The notes: generated by a model not told the origin, from the sequence alone. 64,000 nt of DNA from Acrocarpospora catenulata (GCF_018476525.1 NZ_JAHCST010000030.1:34512-98511); one strand, 5' to 3'. Counted from the stretch's first letter, positions 30,248 through 39,217 are shown. A program made the numbers and translations.

Positions 30248-30694
30248 TCACGGGTCCGAGTTCTCGTCTTCGAAGGCGAGGCGGTCGGTCAGCCAGCGGT
30301 GGAACTTGATGGCGAAGCGGACCCAGTGGGCCACGATGGTGGTCAGGTGCTCGCGGGTGACGCCCGCGCCGATGTAGAGCTGGGCGTCGCCGATGACCCG
30401 GATGACCCCGTTGTCGGGGGTGAAGGCGTAGACCTTCGGCCACATGGTGTCGGTGTTCCACTCGTTCAACGCGGTCAGCAGGACGGGCTTCTCCTCGATC
30501 GCGTAGTGCCGGTCGTAGAAGGTACGGATCGTGAAGAGATCGCCTTCCGCGCCGAACAGGAAGAACACCGTGAGCGCGTCAGTGGAGATCGCGAGATCGC
30601 CGTCGGAGTCGAAGGTGAAATCGATGTCGAGTTCGTTGAGGATCTCGATGATCAGTTCCTGGTCGGGCTGGACCACGGCCGGGGATGGGCTCAC
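30248..30694 (-). CDS. YbjN-domain protein
   Basis: 148 residues from GTG 30694. The fold is that of the YbjN / secretion-chaperone-like family common in actinobacteria: LIIEILNELDIDFTFDSDGDLAI at the start, ALNEWNTDTMWPKVYAF in the middle, and an acidic tail. There is no signal peptide, so it is cytoplasmic. The role is unknown. GGAGGGG lies very close to the GTG, so the start could be slightly further downstream. Convergent with the hydrolase; the ends are 4 bases apart. Confidence 0.7.
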   Translation of the reverse strand: MSPSPAVVQPDQELIIEILNELDIDFTFDSDGDLAISTDALTVFFLFGAEGDLFTIRTFYDRHYAIEEKPVLLTALNEWNTDTMWPKVYAFTPDNGVIRVIGDAQLYIGAGVTREHLTTIVAHWVRFAIKFHRWLTDRLAFEDENSDP

Positions 30695-31002
30695 CCCTCC
30701 ATCCTGACAGACCGGCGGTCGTCTTTGACGACCCTGTCGCGGGTTGGCCGTGGAGAGAGCAAGAATGTTCGCCTGCACCGCGGGTCGCAATCCCGGCATC
30801 CAGTGCATTTGCCGAGGTCAGCGGCTAATCGGGATTGATCCCGATAGTGGGGGGAAAGATAACCCTAGTGGTGGTGTTCGAAACGAACGGGGAGCGATCA
30901 TCGCCCCCGCTCGGAGCTGAATCCCGACAAACTCAGGTACGTCTCCCGGCAAATCGATGAGGACACCGTCACTTTCGGGGGGCTTCACCGGTTCTGAGAA
31001 AC
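30695..31002. other. Intergenic region between YbjN and SDR genes (308 bases)
   Basis: No gene seen. It should hold the divergent promoters of the two neighbours. The only clear element is the 13-base inverted repeat GTTCG-AAA-CGAAC at 30876-30888, about 115 bases before the SDR gene. Confidence 0.5.
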
Positions 31003-31767
31003 ATGAAGCAATCAATCCTTGTCACGGGCGGTACCGGTGTCCTGGGCCGCCACGTCGTCGACCGGCTCTCGTTCGGCACCCAGGAGGTCCGGGTGCTCAG
31101 CCGCACCACCGGGACGTACCAGGGAGATCTGGTGAAGGGGACCGGACTGGACGCGGCGGTCGCGGGGGTGGACACGATCCTGCACCTGGCCAGCGATCCC
31201 CGCAAGCGGGGCGCGGACCTGGCGGCGGCCAGGAACCTGCTGGCCGCGGCGGAGCCGGGGGCCCACCTCGTCTACATCTCGATCGTGGGGGTGGACCGGC
31301 ACCCGTTCCGGTACTACCAGGAGAAGTTCGAGGTGGAGCGGCTGATCGAGAATTCGGGGCGGCCGTACACGATTCTGCGTGCCACCCAGTTCCACGAGCT
31401 GGTCAGGCAGCTGGCGCAGTTGCTGAGCAAGTCGCCGGTGGTGCCGGTGCCGAACGGGTGGAAGGTGCAGTCGGTGGCCAGCGAGGAGGTGGCCGAGCGG
31501 CTGGCGGAGCTGGCGATGGGGCCGCCGGCCGGGCGGGTGCCCGACATGGGCGGGCCCGAGGTGCTGCCGGTGCGTGAGGCGATCTCGATCTACCTGCGGG
31601 CGACGGGGCAGCACCGGGTGCTCTTCCCGGTCTGGGTGCCTGGCCGGGCGGCCGACGCCTTCCGGCGGGGCCTGCACCTGGCACCGGAGCACGCGACCGG
31701 CAGGATCACCTTCAGCGAGTTCGTGGCGGCGAACGTGAAGGCCGGGCACGCGCCGACTCCGCACTGA
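31003..31767 (+). CDS. NAD(P)-binding protein, atypical SDR / NmrA-like
   Basis: 254 residues. The Rossmann motif ILVTGGTGVLGRHV is at residues 5-18, followed by LHLASDPRKRG and LVYISIVGVDRHPFRYYQEKFEVERLI. These are typical of NmrA-type atypical short-chain dehydrogenases, with Tyr and Lys in YYQEK. The role may be redox sensing or reduction of a small molecule; the substrate is unknown. No strong ribosome site is seen. It overlaps the following methyltransferase by one base (TGATG), so the two are translated together. Confidence 0.8.
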   Translation: MKQSILVTGGTGVLGRHVVDRLSFGTQEVRVLSRTTGTYQGDLVKGTGLDAAVAGVDTILHLASDPRKRGADLAAARNLLAAAEPGAHLVYISIVGVDRHPFRYYQEKFEVERLIENSGRPYTILRATQFHELVRQLAQLLSKSPVVPVPNGWKVQSVASEEVAERLAELAMGPPAGRVPDMGGPEVLPVREAISIYLRATGQHRVLFPVWVPGRAADAFRRGLHLAPEHATGRITFSEFVAANVKAGHAPTPH

Positions 31768-32357
31768 TGGAGATCAAGTGCTGGGCCATCGACCGGCCCG
31801 TCAGTTCGCCGTTCGCCTTTCCTGAGGGCCGGGCCGGGCGCTGGGCCGGGCGTTTCATGCGGATGACCAACCGGCAGAAGGAACTCGCGCTGCTGATGGC
31901 CCCCCGCCCGGGGGAGCGGGTCCTGGAGGTCGGGTACGGTCCCGGCGCGCTGATCGCGATCCTGGCCCGGTCGGGCGCCGGGATCTACGGGGTGGACCCG
32001 TCCGCCGAGATGCGGGCGCTGGCCACCCGCCGCAACGCCGGTCGCGCCGACCTCCGCCTGGGTACGGCTGACGCGACCGGCTTCGCCGACGGCTACTTCG
32101 ATCACGTGGTCTCGGTGAACAACGTGGCGCTCTGGCCGGATCTGGGGAAGGGGCTGAGCGAGCTGCGCCGGGTGACCCGTCCGGGCGGGACCGTGCTGAT
32201 CGCCTGGCACGGCGGGACCAGCCCGCCGCTCCTCGCCCGGCGGTTCCGCCTGCCCGACGAGCGGCTCGCCCAGATCGACGAGGCGCTGACGAGGCTGTTC
32301 GCCCGCGTACGACGACACGAACTGCGGGCGCTGACGGTCTTCCGGGCCATCCGGTGA
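31767..32357 (+). CDS. SAM-dependent methyltransferase, class I
   Basis: 196 residues. Motif I is VLEVGYGPGALIAIL near residues 53-67, then GIYGVDPS (motif II), the ADATGFADGYFDHVVSVNNVALW region, and LRRVTRPGGTVLIAWHG. This is a methyltransferase-11-type fold on a small or lipid substrate that cannot be named. It overlaps the NmrA-like gene by one base, so the two probably work together or at least share an mRNA. Confidence 0.82.
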   Translation: MEIKCWAIDRPVSSPFAFPEGRAGRWAGRFMRMTNRQKELALLMAPRPGERVLEVGYGPGALIAILARSGAGIYGVDPSAEMRALATRRNAGRADLRLGTADATGFADGYFDHVVSVNNVALWPDLGKGLSELRRVTRPGGTVLIAWHGGTSPPLLARRFRLPDERLAQIDEALTRLFARVRRHELRALTVFRAIR

Positions 32358-32366
32358 CGTCGCCGC

Positions 32367-32555
32367 TCAGGCTCCCGCCGGCGGCCCGTCCTGGCGCGGG
32401 AAATGAATGATCTTGCCGCCTCGGTAGGCGTGCAGGTCGATGACCTTGGAGTCGTCGTTCCTGCGGACGTCACGGACCCAGCCGCGGAGCGCCCTACGGC
32501 GCGGCGCGGAGCGGATGTCCCTGACCTTGGCCAGCGGCGGCACCACCTTGAGCAT
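32367..32555 (-). CDS. Small basic hypothetical protein
   Basis: 62 residues, rich in Arg and Lys in the first half (KVRDIRSAPRRRALRGWVRDVRR), then VIDLHAYRGGKIIHFPRQDG. ATG 32555 has GGGGGG 6 bases upstream. No family recognised. It lies downstream of another very small basic gene on the same strand. Confidence 0.55.
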   Translation of the reverse strand: MLKVVPPLAKVRDIRSAPRRRALRGWVRDVRRNDDSKVIDLHAYRGGKIIHFPRQDGPPAGA

Positions 32556-32634
32556 CGCTATCCCCCCGACCGTGACGTACCCGTTACCATCGATGGTTGT
32601 CTACAGCTGACGGCATAAAACCGCTGTAAAGCGG

Positions 32635-32748
32635 TCAGTAGGGCAGGAGTCGGCCAGACGGGGAACGGAGGTCGAGATCGTAGACCTTCGTCCGCTTGAC
32701 GCGCGTCCGGGGAACGCGGATTCGTCGGCGGGTTCCCTTTATGGCCAT
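32635..32748 (-). CDS. 37-residue very basic small protein
   Basis: ATG 32748 has a strong AAGGAGGG site 8 bases upstream. The product begins MAIKGTRRRIRVPRTRVKRT and ends LRSPSGRLLPY, with about 12 Arg/Lys in 37 residues. It could bind RNA, ribosomes or DNA. No known family comes to mind. The strong ribosome site and its position in an otherwise empty gap are the main support. Confidence 0.5.
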   Translation of the reverse strand: MAIKGTRRRIRVPRTRVKRTKVYDLDLRSPSGRLLPY

Positions 32749-32885
32749 GATGATCGCCCTCCTTCCGCTGTCCTGAGCAGACTATGCGCCGGGTGACTAG
32801 CCGTCTCCTTGTTTTTCGCTTGCAGAGTTTGACGGTTGTCACCCGGTGCCGGTTGTCATTTAAGGCTCTCTTGACATCGAACGCA

Positions 32886-32922
32886 GGCGCCCCGGCCGCG
32901 CGGACGGTGAGGCCGGGGCGCC
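32886..32922 (-). terminator. Strong hairpin downstream of the GH42 gene
   Basis: A perfect 12-bp stem: GGCGCCCCGGCC (32886-32897) pairs with 32911-32922 over a 13-base loop, 112 bases past the GH42 stop on the minus strand. Confidence 0.55.
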
Positions 32923-33034
32923 CGAAGCGGCCGGAAACACCTGTTCCCGGCCACCTGGACCGGCCGTCGGGACCGGCGGGAGGAGAGTAGGCCGACGCAA
33001 CATCCGCGTCATAGTCCAACAACTGCCCGATAAG

Positions 33035-34912
33035 TCACCATTCCTGGCCCGTTTCTGCCTTTACCGGTCCGGGGTGGACTATGAAACCTCCCGGGGAAAG
33101 GCCCGGGCCCAGTGTGGTTGTTGTGTGGTTGATTGTGTACGTCGTGCCGTCCCGGTGGACGATCCGCTCGACGCCCGGTGGGTCGGCGGGGGCCGGGAGG
33201 CCGATCATGGTGAGCAGGTCGGCGTAGCCGTCGTCGGTCAGGTGGGTGGAGACGTACCAGGCGGTGCCGGCGCCGTGGGCGTGGCGGGTGATGGCGGGGG
33301 TGCCGTCCGGGTAGGTGGCGACGGCCTGGGCGCCGGTCAGGTGGAGGCTTTCCGACCAGCGGGTGGCGGTCTGGCCGGTGGAGAGGGTCAGCGGGGCATC
33401 GAGGGGGCGGAACTCGTCGATGGTCAGGCCGAGCAGGTCACGGAGCGCGCCGGGGTGGCCGCCGAGGCGGACGCGGGTGTGCTCGTCGGTGATTCCGGTG
33501 AGGTAAGAGACGATCAAGGTGCCGCCCTGGGCGACGAAGGCGGTCAGGTTGGCGGCTCCCGCGTCGGTGATCACGTACAAATTCGGAGCGAATATCGTGC
33601 GATATCGCGAAATGTCGTGGGATGGGTGGGTGAAGTCGGGGACGGTGCCGTTGCGCCAGAGGGCGCGGTGGGTCTGGCGGACGGAATCGAGGTAGTCGAT
33701 CTCGGTGGAGGGGAGACCGGGGGCTTGCAGGGCCCACCAGGAGTCGTAGTCCCAGAGGATGGCGATCTCGGTGTCGATGGCGGGCGTGTGGGGCGGGAGC
33801 TCGGCCAGCGTCCGGCCTAGTGCGGATATTTCGTGGAAGGTGCGGGAGGCGGGGCCGGCGTGGGGGACCATGCCGTGGTGCCACTGCTCGGCTCCGCCGC
33901 GGGAGGCCCGCCACTGGAAGAACATCGCGCCGCGGGCGCCCCTGGCGATGTGCTGCATCGTGTGGCGGGCCATCTCGCCGGGGTCCTTGGCGCGCATGCG
34001 CCGTCCCGTGTACTGCACGCCGGCCGCCTGCTCCATCAGGATCCAGGGCCGTTCCCGCGCCCAGGACCTGGCCAGATCCGCCGCGAACGCGGACTCCTCC
34101 GCCGCGTTCCCCGACGGGTAGTCGTCGATGGCGACCAGGTCGACCTCCGCCGACCAGCGCCAGTGGTCCACGGGCACCCAGGCGCCGAAGACGAAGTTGG
34201 TGGTGATGGGGACTCCGGTGGGACGGAGGATGTCGCGCTGGTCGCGGTAGCGGGCGAGCATCTCGTCGGAGAGGAAACGGCGGAAGTCCAGGGTCTGGGC
34301 GGGGTTGGGGAGGTACTGGGTCTTTCGCGGGGGCATGATCTGGGCCCAGTCGGAGTAGTACTGGCTCCAGAACGCGGTGGTCCAGGCCTCGTTGAGGGCG
34401 TCCAGGGTGCCGTATCTGGCCGTCAGCCAGATGCGGAAGGCGGCGGCGACGTGGTCGCAGTGGCACCAGGTGCCGTACTCGTTGTGCACGTGCCACATGG
34501 CCAGGGCGGGATGCTCGCCGTACCGGTCGGCCAGCGCCGCCGCGATCCGCTTCGCCGCCTCCTGGTACGCCGGGGCGCTCACGCAGTACGTGTCGCGGCT
34601 GCCGTGGGTGAGGCGGACGCCGTCGGCGGTGACGGTGAGGGCATCCGGGTGGGCCAGGCTGAACCAGGGCGGGGGTGACGCCGTCGGGGTCGCGAGATTG
34701 ACCCGGATCCCGTTCTCGGCCAGCAGATCGAGAACCCGGTCGAGCCAGTCGAAGGTGTAGACGCCCTCCCGTGGCTCCAGCCTCGACCATGCGAACACGC
34801 CCACCGTCACCAGGTTGACCCTGGCCTCGCGCATCAGCGCGACATCCTCCCGCCAGACCTCCTCGGGCCACTGCTCCGGGTTGTAGTCCCCGCCATAGCA
34901 GAGCCCTTCCAT
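33035..34912 (-). CDS. Beta-galactosidase, GH42 (intracellular)
   Basis: 625 residues with no signal peptide. The GH42 TIM barrel opens with YGGDYNPEQWPEEVWREDV. The acid/base is Glu145 in MWHVHNEYG and the nucleophile is Glu294 in WILMEQAAG. The zinc-site Cys cluster CHCD follows NEYGTW. Trimerisation and small C-terminal domains follow. It removes terminal beta-galactose from oligosaccharides after uptake. ATG 34912 has GGGCGGGG upstream. It is divergent from GH95; the short shared promoter region has a motif also found before GH31, hinting at a role on galactose side chains of xyloglucan, though galactan is equally possible. A paralogue lies at 41605. Confidence 0.92.
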   Translation of the reverse strand: MEGLCYGGDYNPEQWPEEVWREDVALMREARVNLVTVGVFAWSRLEPREGVYTFDWLDRVLDLLAENGIRVNLATPTASPPPWFSLAHPDALTVTADGVRLTHGSRDTYCVSAPAYQEAAKRIAAALADRYGEHPALAMWHVHNEYGTWCHCDHVAAAFRIWLTARYGTLDALNEAWTTAFWSQYYSDWAQIMPPRKTQYLPNPAQTLDFRRFLSDEMLARYRDQRDILRPTGVPITTNFVFGAWVPVDHWRWSAEVDLVAIDDYPSGNAAEESAFAADLARSWARERPWILMEQAAGVQYTGRRMRAKDPGEMARHTMQHIARGARGAMFFQWRASRGGAEQWHHGMVPHAGPASRTFHEISALGRTLAELPPHTPAIDTEIAILWDYDSWWALQAPGLPSTEIDYLDSVRQTHRALWRNGTVPDFTHPSHDISRYRTIFAPNLYVITDAGAANLTAFVAQGGTLIVSYLTGITDEHTRVRLGGHPGALRDLLGLTIDEFRPLDAPLTLSTGQTATRWSESLHLTGAQAVATYPDGTPAITRHAHGAGTAWYVSTHLTDDGYADLLTMIGLPAPADPPGVERIVHRDGTTYTINHTTTTLGPGLSPGGFIVHPGPVKAETGQEW

Positions 34913-34924
34913 CCCCGCCCCCTC

Positions 34925-34960
34925 TTGCCCGTTTTTTGGCTGGACGTCAAACTAATTCCC
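34925..34960 (+). promoter_or_regulatory. Promoter of the GH95 gene, shared motif with GH31
   Basis: TTGCCC (34925-34930), 17 bases, CAAACT (34948-34953). The -10 lies in TGGACGTCAAACTAATTC (34941-34958), which recurs with one change before GH31. The -10 ends 7 bases before ATG 34961, so the mRNA may be leaderless. AAACTAA resembles a half-site of XylR-type ROK repressors. Confidence 0.6.
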
Positions 34961-37366
34961 ATGATCTCCGGTGTCAACGGCTTCACCTCCCGCACCCCGG
35001 CCCCCGACTGGGAACACGCCCTGATCACCGGAAACGGCCACCAGGGCGCCCTCATCCACGGCACCCCCAAAGCCCTCCACGTCACCCTCTCCCACGAACA
35101 CCTCTTCCTCCCCGCCATCCCACCCCTCGACCCCCCGGACACCGCTCGCATCCTCCCGAGCCTGCGCGCCCTCCTCTACTCCGGCGCCTACCAGGAGGCC
35201 GCCGACCTGGTTCTCTCCCACGCCACAGCCGAGAACCCGGCCTACACCAACCTCCGCGACATCAACCCCTTGATCTCCGCCGCCACCCTCACCTTCCATC
35301 CCCTGGCCCCTCTCACCAGCTACACCCGGTCCTGCGACTTCACCACCGGCGTGGTCGCTCAGGGCGCCCCCGTCCCGTCCCCACGCCCGGGAAGATCGGT
35401 TGCCGGGGGCTCCCGCCCACCCACCCGTCTGACCCTCTGGGTCCGGGACCGGCTCCGCCGGGAGGGTTGGTTGCCGTTCCGGCACACGAGGGGTTGGTTG
35501 TCGGGGGACTCCCACCCTCGGTCGGACCCGGCTCCGCCGGAAGGGCGGATTGCGCCTCCGGGAACGAAGGTCAATGAGTTGACCCAACAGGTCGTGGCCT
35601 CTCGGCCGGATGATCTCATCGTCATCCGCCTCACCGGCGACGTCAGTGGCTGCCTGACCCTGGCCCCGCCCCCTGGCACCCCGCCCATTCCGATCGCCTA
35701 CACGACTACGAACACCGGGAACTTCACCATCCGGTTGATCGCCGCATTCACTTCATCCCAGGAGGCGGAGAGCTTCGGGAATCTGGCTCGGCATGGAGAC
35801 CGACAACTGGAGCATCAGGGCAACACGGGATATCGCGTCGACTGCCAGGTGACAGCCGAGGGCGGCCATCTGTGGAGCAGCGGTAGCTCGGTGGAGGTGC
35901 GGGGCGCGACGGCGGTCACGATCACGGCGCGGGTTGTGGTGGGGCTTGAGGGGGAGGAACCGCGACCGCGTGATTTTGCGGAGGTGATGGCGGAGCATGC
36001 CGCCGTTCATGGGGAACTGTTCGGACGGTCGCAGCTTCGGTTGACCACGGGCGAGGCGGTGGTTGATTCGGAGGAGGTTATTCAGAGAGGTGGGGAAGGG
36101 CTTGTCGAGGCGCTTTATGCGGCGGGCCGATATGCCATTATTTCCAGTATCGGGGAATTGCCGCCCACGCTTCAGGGCGTTTGGAGTGGGACGTTCACGC
36201 CCGCCTGGCAATCCGGGTACACGATAGACGGAAATTTCCAGGCGGCGGTCGCGGCACTGATGGCCACCGGCACGCCCGAGCTCATGCTTCCGGCGTTCGA
36301 CCTGTTCGACAGGCTGCTGCCGGACTTCCGGCAGAACACCCAGCGCCTGTACGGATGCCGAGGAATCCTGACGCCGGTGCATATCTCCACCCACGGGCTT
36401 CAGAACCACTTCGGCCCACGTTGGTGCCAGACATTCTGGACAGCGGGGGCAGCCTGGCTCTCACGGCTCTATTTCGACTATTTCAGCTACACCCGCGATG
36501 AGACCTTCCTCCGGGAACGAGCGATCCCGTTCATGACCGAAACCGCCACGTTCTACGAGGACTTCCTCGACGAACGGGGAAACTTCGTCCCCTCGTACTC
36601 CCCGGAGAACGCCCCACCGGGACACACCACCCAGGCCGCCATCAACGCCACGATGGACCTCGCAGCGGTACGCGACCTCCTCCGCAACCTCGACCGCGTA
36701 GCCCCGGACCCCCGATGGCGGCGGCTGACCGACCGCCTGCCCGAATACCGGACCACCCCGTCAGGGGAACTGGCCGAATGGGCCTGGGACATGGCCGAGA
36801 ACCACGCCCACCGCCACGCCAGCCACCTCTACCCCTTCTGGTACGAACCCGACCAGACCCTCGCCACCCCGGGGGCGGCAGCCATACGAAAGAGACTGGA
36901 CTGGTGGCGCGGCGAAGAAGCCGACGAAATGGCCTTCGGCCTGACACAGCTAGGCCTGGCAGCGGCCGGACTCGGCCTGACGGCGGAGGCACACGAGGCC
37001 CTCACCCTGCTCACCACCCGCTACTGGCGCCCCAACCTGGTCTCCACCCACAACCGTGATGCGATCTTCAACGTGGACATCTGCGGCGGGGTCCCCGCAC
37101 TCATCGCCGCCATGCTCCTGCGTTCAACGGACTTTCCGGTCGCGATCGACCTGCTCCCCGCCTGCCCATGGGAAAAAGGCCAGGCCACAGGACTGCTGGC
37201 CCGCGGCGGCATCCGAGTGGACGACCTGATCTGGTCCAAGAACGAGTTGCGGGCCACCCTGACCGCGACGGAAACGACCACCGCACGAGTGAACGGCCGC
37301 CAACTCCACCTCGAAGCCGGCCGCCCGACACGCTTCCAAGCCCGAACTAGGCCGAATCCCGGATGA
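34961..37366 (+). CDS. GH95 family glycosidase (alpha-L-fucosidase/galactosidase type) with internal insertion
   Basis: 801 residues from ATG 34961, with no signal peptide. The GH95 N-terminal region begins DWEHALITGNGHQGALIHG. The (alpha/alpha)6 barrel contains PPTLQGVWSGTFTPAWQSGYTIDGN, NFVPSYSPENAPPG, NHAHRHASHLYPFW and the end region LLPACPWEKGQATGLLARGGIRVDD. GH95 enzymes remove alpha-1,2-L-fucose, and some remove alpha-L-galactose, from galactosyl side chains. Between CDFTTGVVAQ and QQVVASRPDDLIV the protein has about 65-75 residues of Arg/Pro/Gly-rich sequence with no GH95 counterpart, coded by internally repeated DNA, in frame. Whether the enzyme still works is uncertain. Its 3' end overlaps the convergent lacI-type gene by 20 bases. 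Confidence 0.82.
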   Translation: MISGVNGFTSRTPAPDWEHALITGNGHQGALIHGTPKALHVTLSHEHLFLPAIPPLDPPDTARILPSLRALLYSGAYQEAADLVLSHATAENPAYTNLRDINPLISAATLTFHPLAPLTSYTRSCDFTTGVVAQGAPVPSPRPGRSVAGGSRPPTRLTLWVRDRLRREGWLPFRHTRGWLSGDSHPRSDPAPPEGRIAPPGTKVNELTQQVVASRPDDLIVIRLTGDVSGCLTLAPPPGTPPIPIAYTTTNTGNFTIRLIAAFTSSQEAESFGNLARHGDRQLEHQGNTGYRVDCQVTAEGGHLWSSGSSVEVRGATAVTITARVVVGLEGEEPRPRDFAEVMAEHAAVHGELFGRSQLRLTTGEAVVDSEEVIQRGGEGLVEALYAAGRYAIISSIGELPPTLQGVWSGTFTPAWQSGYTIDGNFQAAVAALMATGTPELMLPAFDLFDRLLPDFRQNTQRLYGCRGILTPVHISTHGLQNHFGPRWCQTFWTAGAAWLSRLYFDYFSYTRDETFLRERAIPFMTETATFYEDFLDERGNFVPSYSPENAPPGHTTQAAINATMDLAAVRDLLRNLDRVAPDPRWRRLTDRLPEYRTTPSGELAEWAWDMAENHAHRHASHLYPFWYEPDQTLATPGAAAIRKRLDWWRGEEADEMAFGLTQLGLAAAGLGLTAEAHEALTLLTTRYWRPNLVSTHNRDAIFNVDICGGVPALIAAMLLRSTDFPVAIDLLPACPWEKGQATGLLARGGIRVDDLIWSKNELRATLTATETTTARVNGRQLHLEAGRPTRFQARTRPNPG
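35362..35578 (+). repeat. Repeat-rich block inserted in the GH95 gene
   Basis: Two related units: GGTTGCCGGGGGCTCCCGCC at 35398 and GGTTGTCGGGGGACTCCCAC at 35496, then GGCTCCGCCGGGAGGG at 35451 and GGCTCCGCCGGAAGGG at 35530. Each unit has short inverted repeats. The block interrupts the GH95 alignment and keeps the frame open. Edges are approximate. Confidence 0.6.
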
Positions 37367-38360
37367 TCAACCGAGTGGGCACCGTAACCGACGGCACATG
37401 CTCGGCCCCGTCGATCAGGTCCAGCAGCAGCCGGACCGTCTCCTCGGCGATCTCCGCCAGCGGCTGCCGGATGGTGGTCAGCGCCGGATGGGTGGACATC
37501 GCCACCGCCGAGTCGTCGAACCCACCCAGCGCCACGTCCTCCGGAACCCGGCGTCCAGCCGCCCGCAGCGTGGACAGCGCGCCCGCCGCCATCACGTCGG
37601 AGGCGGCGAAGACCGCGTCGATGTCGGGGGAGCGCTCCAGCAGCCGCGCCATCGCGCTCTCCCCGCTGAGCCGCGTCCAGTCGCCGTGCTCGATGAGCTT
37701 CTTGGAGGCCTTGCGCCCCAGCACGTCGGCGAAGCCCTCCAGCCGCTGGATGCCGCCGGGCGTGTCCATCGGCCCGGTGATCATGGCGATCTTCCTGCGC
37801 CCCTGCTCGACCAGGTACCGTGTCATCTGCTGGGCGCCGCCGCGCTCGTCGCAGGCCGCGTAGGGGATGACGTTCTCCCGCCCGATCACCGCGCCGCACG
37901 AGACGGCGGGGATGTGGATCCCGTCCAGCGCGTCCACCAGCGGGTCGCCGGCGTGGGTGGACTGGAGCAGGACACCGTCGGCGTGACCGCCCTTCACATA
38001 GCGCAGGACCCGCTCCCGGTCCCCGGCGTCCCCGGCGATCATCATCACCAGCGACAGGTCGCGGGTGGCGAGCCGCCGGATCGCGGTCCGGATGGTGGTG
38101 CTGTAGTTCGGGTCCTCGAAGATCTTCTCCTGCGGTTCGGAGAGGACCATCACCACCGACCCGGCCCGCTGGGTGACCAGGCTGCGCGCGTTCCGGTTGA
38201 CCACGTACCCGGTCTCCGCGATGGCACGCTCGGTCGCCAGCCGGGCCGCCGTGCTCACATACCGGTCGCCGTTGAGCACGCGCGAGACCGTCCCCCGGGA
38301 AACCCCCGCCGCCGCCGCGACGTCGTGGATTGTCGGCCGTTTCACAGAAGTATTGTCCAC
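37347..38360 (-). CDS. LacI-family transcriptional regulator of the galactan locus
   Basis: 337 residues from GTG 38360, which shares one base with the permease stop (TAGTG). The LacI helix-turn-helix is PTIHDVAAAAGVSRGTVSRVLNG at residues 9-31, with the hinge helix NRNARSLV near 58-65. The sugar-binding domain ends IRQPLAEIAEETVRLLLDLI. It is the last gene of a binding protein-permease-permease operon. Two near-palindromes CTGTGAACGTTCACAG, at 41464 and 41566, sit at the two divergent starts of the locus and are its likely operators. The inducer is probably a galacto-oligosaccharide. The Bacillus gan locus has the same parts with GanR. Confidence 0.92.
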   Translation of the reverse strand: MDNTSVKRPTIHDVAAAAGVSRGTVSRVLNGDRYVSTAARLATERAIAETGYVVNRNARSLVTQRAGSVVMVLSEPQEKIFEDPNYSTTIRTAIRRLATRDLSLVMMIAGDAGDRERVLRYVKGGHADGVLLQSTHAGDPLVDALDGIHIPAVSCGAVIGRENVIPYAACDERGGAQQMTRYLVEQGRRKIAMITGPMDTPGGIQRLEGFADVLGRKASKKLIEHGDWTRLSGESAMARLLERSPDIDAVFAASDVMAAGALSTLRAAGRRVPEDVALGGFDDSAVAMSTHPALTTIRQPLAEIAEETVRLLLDLIDGAEHVPSVTVPTRLIIRDSA

Positions 38361-39217
38361 TAGCCCTTGATGGCGCCGCCGGACAGGTCGGTACGCCAGT
38401 ACCGCTGCATTGTCAGGAACAGTGCGATCAGCGGAATGATCGACAGTAGCGCCCCCGTGATGATCAGGTTGTACAGGGACGGCTGGTTGGCTCCGGCCGC
38501 CAGCAGCGTGTACAGCCCGACGGTGAGCGGGAACTTGCCGTCGTCGCCGAGCATGATGAACGGCAGCAGGAAGTTGTTCCAGATGGCGACGAACTGGAAC
38601 AGGAAGACGGTCACCATTCCGGGGACCATCAGCGGCAGGCCGACCCGGGTGAGCAGCAGCCACTCGCCGCTGCCGTCGATCCGCCCGGCCTCCAGCAGCG
38701 AGTCGGGGATGGCCACCCCGGCGTACACCCGCGCCAGATAGATGCTGTACGGGTGCAGGATCTGCGGCAGCAGCACGGCCCAGTAGGTGTCGGCGAGACC
38801 GAGCTTGGCGAAGAGCAGGTACTGCGGGATCGCCAGCACCACCGAGGGCACCAGGATGCCGCCGATCAGGATGTTGAAGATCAGGTTCCGTCCCCGGAAC
38901 CGGTACTTGGCGAGCGCGAACCCCGACGCCGCCGACACGAGCGTGGACAGCAGCGCGCCGCCCCCCGCGTACAGGGCGGTGTTGGCCATCCACCGCCAGA
39001 ACACCCCGTCCCGGTAGGCGTTGAGCTGCCGGAGGTTGTCGAAGAACCCGCTCCCCGGCGCGAACGTGCTCAGCGTGAACAGTTCTCCTGGCGACTTGGT
39101 GGCCGAGACGAGCACCCAGCTCACCGGCAGCAGGCAGTAGATCGCGCCGAGCACCAGCAGGCCGGTGGGCACCAGTCCGAGGCTCCTTGCCGTCTGGGGC
39201 CGCGTCCGTGTGCCCAT
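38360..39217 (-). CDS. Carbohydrate ABC transporter permease, MalG type
   Basis: 285 residues with six hydrophobic segments. The EAA loop EAGRIDGSGEWLLLTRVGLPLM faces the ATPase. Start and stop overlap the neighbours on both sides (ATGA with the upstream permease, TAGTG with the regulator), so it is tightly coupled. It forms the membrane channel with the upstream MalF-type permease. No ATPase is coded here; a shared MsiK-type ATPase elsewhere is the usual solution in actinomycetes. Confidence 0.92.
   Translation of the reverse strand: MGTRTRPQTARSLGLVPTGLLVLGAIYCLLPVSWVLVSATKSPGELFTLSTFAPGSGFFDNLRQLNAYRDGVFWRWMANTALYAGGGALLSTLVSAASGFALAKYRFRGRNLIFNILIGGILVPSVVLAIPQYLLFAKLGLADTYWAVLLPQILHPYSIYLARVYAGVAIPDSLLEAGRIDGSGEWLLLTRVGLPLMVPGMVTVFLFQFVAIWNNFLLPFIMLGDDGKFPLTVGLYTLLAAGANQPSLYNLIITGALLSIIPLIALFLTMQRYWRTDLSGGAIKG

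Noticed and set aside
37347..38993. A longer LacI protein starting inside the permease gene
   Set aside because: The upstream part is permease DNA in another frame. GTG 38360 gives a normal LacI length and start.
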